Assembly: GCF_900111455.1 (NCBI RefSeq)
Contig: NZ_FOIE01000005.1
Location: 248,001-312,000 of the forward strand
Origin: Geodermatophilus poikilotrophus
Lineage (GTDB): Bacteria; Actinomycetota; Actinomycetes; Mycobacteriales; Geodermatophilaceae
Length of the DNA stretch: 64,000 bases
Reading direction: 5' to 3'
Shown here in pieces: positions 61,532-64,000 of this stretch (positions are counted from its first letter, which is position 1; every line of letters begins with the position of its first letter). The notes under the pieces are model-generated. The model ran no database searches, was not told the origin of the DNA, and saw only the letters and a program-made list of their open reading frames with translations. The position numbers and the translations under genes are program-made.

Positions 61532-62335
61532 TCAGCCGACGTCGACGACGGCGGGGGGCGTCATGCCGACGGTGTAGGACGCCATCGACAGCGAGCCGTC
61601 GGTGAACCCGTCGACCAGCAGCTCCGCCGTCGTGCCGGTCGCCCCCGCGATCCCGGCGACGTAGAGCAGCGGCAGGAGGTGCTCGGGGGTGGGGACGGCG
61701 AGGCCGGCGTCCGGGTGCCCGTCGAGGGTGGCGACCTCGGTGGGCCGCTCCACCATCAGCTCGCGCACCCGCTCGTCGAAGCGGTGCGCCCAGTCGTACC
61801 CGCTGTCGGGCATGGTGCGGCTCACCGCGGCCAGGTTGTGGACGACGTTGCCGCTGCCGATCACCAGCACGCCGTCCTCCCGCAGCGGCGCCAGCGCGGC
61901 GCCCAGCCGCAGGTGGTGCTCGGCGGGCTCGAGCGCGTTGACCGACAGCTGCACCACCGGCACGTCGGCGTCCGGGAAGGCGTGCCGCAGCACCGACCAG
62001 GCGCCGTGGTCGATGCCCCAGCTGTCCAGGTCGGCGCCGACCCACGTCGGGTGGACGACGTCGGCGACCTCCTCGTACAGCTCGGGCAGCCCGGGCGCCC
62101 CGTAGTCGACGTCGTAGAGCTCGCGCGGGAAGCCGAAGAAGTCGTGGATGGTGCGCGGCCGCGGCATCGCGGTCATCGCGGTGGCGTGCAGGTACCAGTG
62201 CGCCGAGACGACGAGGACCGCCCGCGGCCGTGGCACCGCCTGACCGAACGCGCGCCAGGCCCGCGTGTAGCGGTTGTCCTCGATGGCGTTCATCGGGTTG
62301 CCGTGGCCCAGGAACGCAGCCGGCATCACCGTCAC
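61532..62335 (-). CDS. ygiD: 4,5-DOPA dioxygenase-like extradiol enzyme (YgiD type)
   Basis: A 267-residue class III extradiol dioxygenase. FLGHGNPMNAI and VVSAHWYLHATAMT carry metal-ligand His residues, DYGAPGLPELYEEVAD and GIDHGAWSVLRHAFPDADVPVVQLS contain the catalytic His. The length matches the DODA/YgiD family. The substrate may be a catechol. GTG start; a nested hairpin lies directly upstream. Confidence 0.92.
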   Translation of the reverse strand: MTVMPAAFLGHGNPMNAIEDNRYTRAWRAFGQAVPRPRAVLVVSAHWYLHATAMTAMPRPRTIHDFFGFPRELYDVDYGAPGLPELYEEVADVVHPTWVGADLDSWGIDHGAWSVLRHAFPDADVPVVQLSVNALEPAEHHLRLGAALAPLREDGVLVIGSGNVVHNLAAVSRTMPDSGYDWAHRFDERVRELMVERPTEVATLDGHPDAGLAVPTPEHLLPLLYVAGIAGATGTTAELLVDGFTDGSLSMASYTVGMTPPAVVDVG

Positions 62336-62338
62336 GCC

Positions 62339-62385
62339 GTGATCCTCTCCCGCACGCGCGGCGCGTGCGACACCGGGAGGATCAC
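62339..62385. terminator. Nested stem-loop
   Basis: Outer arms GTGATCCTC-T-CCCG and CGGGAGGATCAC, inner arms CGCACGCGC and GCGCGTGCG around a single G. It lies between soxR and ygiD on the same strand, downstream of soxR, and could end its transcript or structure the ygiD leader. Confidence 0.55.
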
Positions 62386-62440
62386 CCGGCGTCGGTCCCG
62401 GCGGTCACCCTGGCGTCGGTTCCGGTGGTCACCCGGCATT
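62383..62440. repeat. Short imperfect tandem repeat
   Basis: About two and a half units of 23-24 bp beginning CACCCGGCGTCGGTCCCGGC (62383, 62406, 62430). The last part runs into the 3' end of soxR. Confidence 0.6.
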
Positions 62441-62899
62441 GGAGGTCGGCGGCACGCGCCGCAGCGCCGGGGACAGCCGGCGCGCACCCGGCCCCTCCCT
62501 GCCGGCGACGTCGCCGGGGTTGTAGAGGCCGCACCGGGTCAGCGACAGGCAGCCGCAGCCGATGCAGGACGACAGTCCGTCTCGCAGCTGCACCAGCGCC
62601 GCGATCCGCTCGTCGAGCCGCTCCCGCCAGGACGCCGAGAGCCGGGCCCAGTCGCGACCCGACGGCGTCCGCCCGTCCGGCAGGGTGGCCAGCGCCTCGC
62701 GGATCTCCGGGAGCGTGAGCCCGACGTTCTGCGCGGCGCGGACGAACGCCAGCCGGCGCAGCACGCTGCGCGGGAAGCGGCGGGCCCCGCCGGCCGTCCG
62801 GGTGGCGGTGACCAGGCCCTGCGCCTCGTAGTAGCGCAGCGCGGAGACGGCCATCCCCGACCGCTCGGCCACCTGCCCGATGGTGAGCAACCCGTCCAC
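62429..62899 (-). CDS. soxR: Redox-sensitive MerR-family regulator SoxR
   Basis: A 156-residue protein. The MerR helix-turn-helix LTIGQVAERSGMAVSALRYYEAQGLV is at about 4-29, and the [2Fe-2S] cluster site Cys112, Cys115, Cys117, Cys123 (CIGCGCLSLTRC) is complete. GAGGAG before GTG 62897-62899 supports the start. It senses redox-cycling compounds. A canonical SoxR box lies 16 bp upstream, between it and the divergent SDR gene. Confidence 0.96.
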   Translation of the reverse strand: MDGLLTIGQVAERSGMAVSALRYYEAQGLVTATRTAGGARRFPRSVLRRLAFVRAAQNVGLTLPEIREALATLPDGRTPSGRDWARLSASWRERLDERIAALVQLRDGLSSCIGCGCLSLTRCGLYNPGDVAGREGPGARRLSPALRRVPPTSNAG

Positions 62900-62914
62900 G
62901 ACGTCTCCTCTTGA

Positions 62915-62932
62915 CCTCGAGTTCACTTGAGG
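62915..62932. promoter_or_regulatory. SoxR box
   Basis: CCTCGAGTTCACTTGAGG, an 18-bp near-perfect palindrome matching the SoxR operator form CCTCAAGT-T-AACTTGAGG at all but two positions. It lies in the divergent gap; a TTGACC -35-like element overlaps its left edge toward the SDR gene. Confidence 0.85.
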
Positions 62933-62947
62933 TCCGACGGTAGCGCC

Positions 62948-63646
62948 ATGACACCTCCCACCGCACTCGTCACCGGCGCCTCCCGCGGGCTCGGCGTCGC
63001 CCTCGCCGAGGCGCTGAACCGCCGCGGCTGGCGGCTCGTCGTCGACGGCCGCGACCCCGACCGGCTGGCGGCCGGCGTCGCCGCGCTCCCCCGGCCCGAC
63101 CTGGTCACCGCCGTGGCCGGCGACGTCGCCGACCCCGCCCACCGGGCCGCCCTCGCCGCCACCGTCCCCGGCCGGCTGGACCTGCTCGTCAACAACGCCA
63201 GCGAGCTCGGCCCCACCCCGCTGCCCCGGCTGGCGGACCTGCCGCCCGCGGCCCTCGAGCGGGTGCTGGCGGTGAACACCGTCGCCCCGCTCGCCCTGGT
63301 CCAGGCGGTGCTGCCGGCGCTCGAGCGGGCCCGCGGGGTCGTGCTCGACGTCAGCAGCGACGCCGCGGTCGAGGCCTACGAGGGGTGGGGCGGGTACGGC
63401 GCGAGCAAGGCCGCGCTGGACCGGCTGAGCGCCGTCCTCGCCGTCGAGCACCCGGCCCTGCGGGTGTACGCCGTCGACCCGGGCGACATGGCCACCGACA
63501 TGCACCGCGCAGCCGACCCCGACGCCACCGGGCTGCCGGAGCCGGCGGCCGTCGCCCCCGCGCTGCTGCGGCTGGTGGACGGTGACCTCCCCAGCGGCCG
63601 GTACCGCGCGGCGGAGCTGGCCGTCCCCGCGGAGACCGGACGGTGA
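62948..63646 (+). CDS. SDR-family oxidoreductase, SoxR target candidate
   Basis: A 232-residue NAD(P)-dependent short-chain reductase. The dinucleotide motif TGASRGLG is at about 8-15, NNAS at about 85, catalytic Ser in DVSSDAAV, and the YGASK active site is present. The substrate is unknown; actinomycete SoxR regulons often contain such reductases, and the SoxR box lies 16 bp before the ATG at 62948. The stop overlaps the next gene (GTGA). Confidence 0.92.
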   Translation: MTPPTALVTGASRGLGVALAEALNRRGWRLVVDGRDPDRLAAGVAALPRPDLVTAVAGDVADPAHRAALAATVPGRLDLLVNNASELGPTPLPRLADLPPAALERVLAVNTVAPLALVQAVLPALERARGVVLDVSSDAAVEAYEGWGGYGASKAALDRLSAVLAVEHPALRVYAVDPGDMATDMHRAADPDATGLPEPAAVAPALLRLVDGDLPSGRYRAAELAVPAETGR

Positions 63647-64000
63647 CCGCCGTCGCCATGGGTGCCGAGGCGAGCGCGCCGCCGGAGCGCCGGGGCCTGG
63701 CCCGCGACGGCGTCCGGCTGATGGCGGTCCGGCCGGGCGGCCTCACCGAGACGACCTTCCGTGACCTGCCCGAACTGCTCGAGCCCGGCGACCTCGTCGT
63801 CGTCAACACCTCGGCGACGCTGCCCGCGCGCCTCGACGTCCGACGGGCCGACGGCGTCGGCGCCCCGCTGCACGTCTCCACCACGCTGGACGACGGCGAC
63901 TGGGTCGTGGAGCTGCGCCGTCCGCACAATGACGGCCCGGACCGCGGCGTGGAGCCCGGCACGGTGCTCGACCTGCCGGGCGGGGTCCGGCTGCGGCTGC
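63643..64000 (+). CDS. QueA-like S-adenosylmethionine:tRNA ribosyltransferase-isomerase, partial
   Basis: About 119 codons before the window edge. RDGVRLMAVRPGGLTETTFRDLPELLEPGDLVVVNTSATLPARLDVRR is the N-terminal domain of the QueA family, which attaches the epoxycyclopentane ring in queuosine synthesis. Actinobacterial QueA-like proteins often lack the rest of that pathway, so the role is open. GTG 63643 is coupled to the SDR gene; ATG 63658 is an alternative. Confidence 0.8.
   Translation, partial: MTAVAMGAEASAPPERRGLARDGVRLMAVRPGGLTETTFRDLPELLEPGDLVVVNTSATLPARLDVRRADGVGAPLHVSTTLDDGDWVVELRRPHNDGPDRGVEPGTVLDLPGGVRLRL

Noticed and set aside
62927..62947. Upstream TTG start for the SDR gene
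   Set aside because: It would begin inside the SoxR box; ATG 62948 is followed directly by the normal SDR N-terminus.
1..64000. CRISPR arrays, tRNA or rRNA genes, insertion sequences, prophage
   Set aside because: No regularly spaced direct repeats, no T-loop-like GGTTCGAATCC segments in gaps, no transposase or integrase motifs. Gaps between genes are all under 300 bp.

Overview
This window is very GC-rich, with many GTG starts and 1-4 bp start/stop overlaps. It looks like the chromosome of a high-GC actinobacterium. The gene neighbourhoods (helicase/Tad 'secretion neighbourhood', cobIJ fusion, riboswitch-led ChlI/ChlD-type cobaltochelatase operon) and the dispersed GC-rich hairpin repeats suggest a Geodermatophilaceae-like organism (Blastococcus, Modestobacter, Geodermatophilus); that placement is inference. 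I see no insertion sequence, prophage, CRISPR array, tRNA or rRNA gene.

Left part (1-15.6 kb). A truncated DUF1023 hydrolase and a WXG100-like small protein are followed by a K+-independent membrane proton pyrophosphatase and a large MrfA/YprA-type DEAD-box helicase with a DUF1998 zinc cluster. A cyclase-family amidohydrolase lies beside the frameshifted remnant of an XRE regulator. A complete 'helicase/secretion neighbourhood' Tad cluster follows: ssd, tadA, tadB, tadC, DUF4244 pilin-like, TadE and TadE-like. Then come a HAD-IB phosphatase, an aldo/keto reductase and a Fic-like protein that has lost its catalytic motif. Three tandem CGTCCACA boxes, all with the same 19-bp phase, sit in front of the ssd operon, the pilin operon and the WXG100-like gene.

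Middle and right part (15.7-58.5 kb). This is mostly a nearly complete cobalamin (B12) factory, split into several transcription units with other genes between them: phosphatase-cobU-cobS; cobN; cobG-cobH-cobIJ; cobK; cbiD; def-cobL-cobM; cbiB; plsC-cobQ; and one long operon led by a cobalamin riboswitch (chlID-cobO-cobB-cbiMNQO-cobE-cobC-cobT-cobA). It is an oxygen-dependent route (CobG, CobN) that uses the anaerobic-type C1-methylase CbiD in place of CobF. No bluB and no cobR is visible here. Interspersed genes include an orphan MftD-like flavoenzyme, an MFS exporter, a PAS-ANTAR antiterminator, a solo MazF/PemK protein, an AbrB-type membrane protein, and several regulators and small membrane proteins.

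Right end (58.5-64 kb). A self-contained ABC exporter operon with its own small XRE regulator follows, with an imperfect inverted repeat over its promoter. Then come a DODA-type dioxygenase, SoxR with a canonical SoxR box, an SDR reductase, and the start of a QueA-like gene cut by the window edge.

Two repeat families run through the window. One is a GGACGGGGTCCTT-type hairpin found only at gene 3' ends, probably a bidirectional terminator. The other is a 34-bp element present once between genes and once in frame inside cobN.
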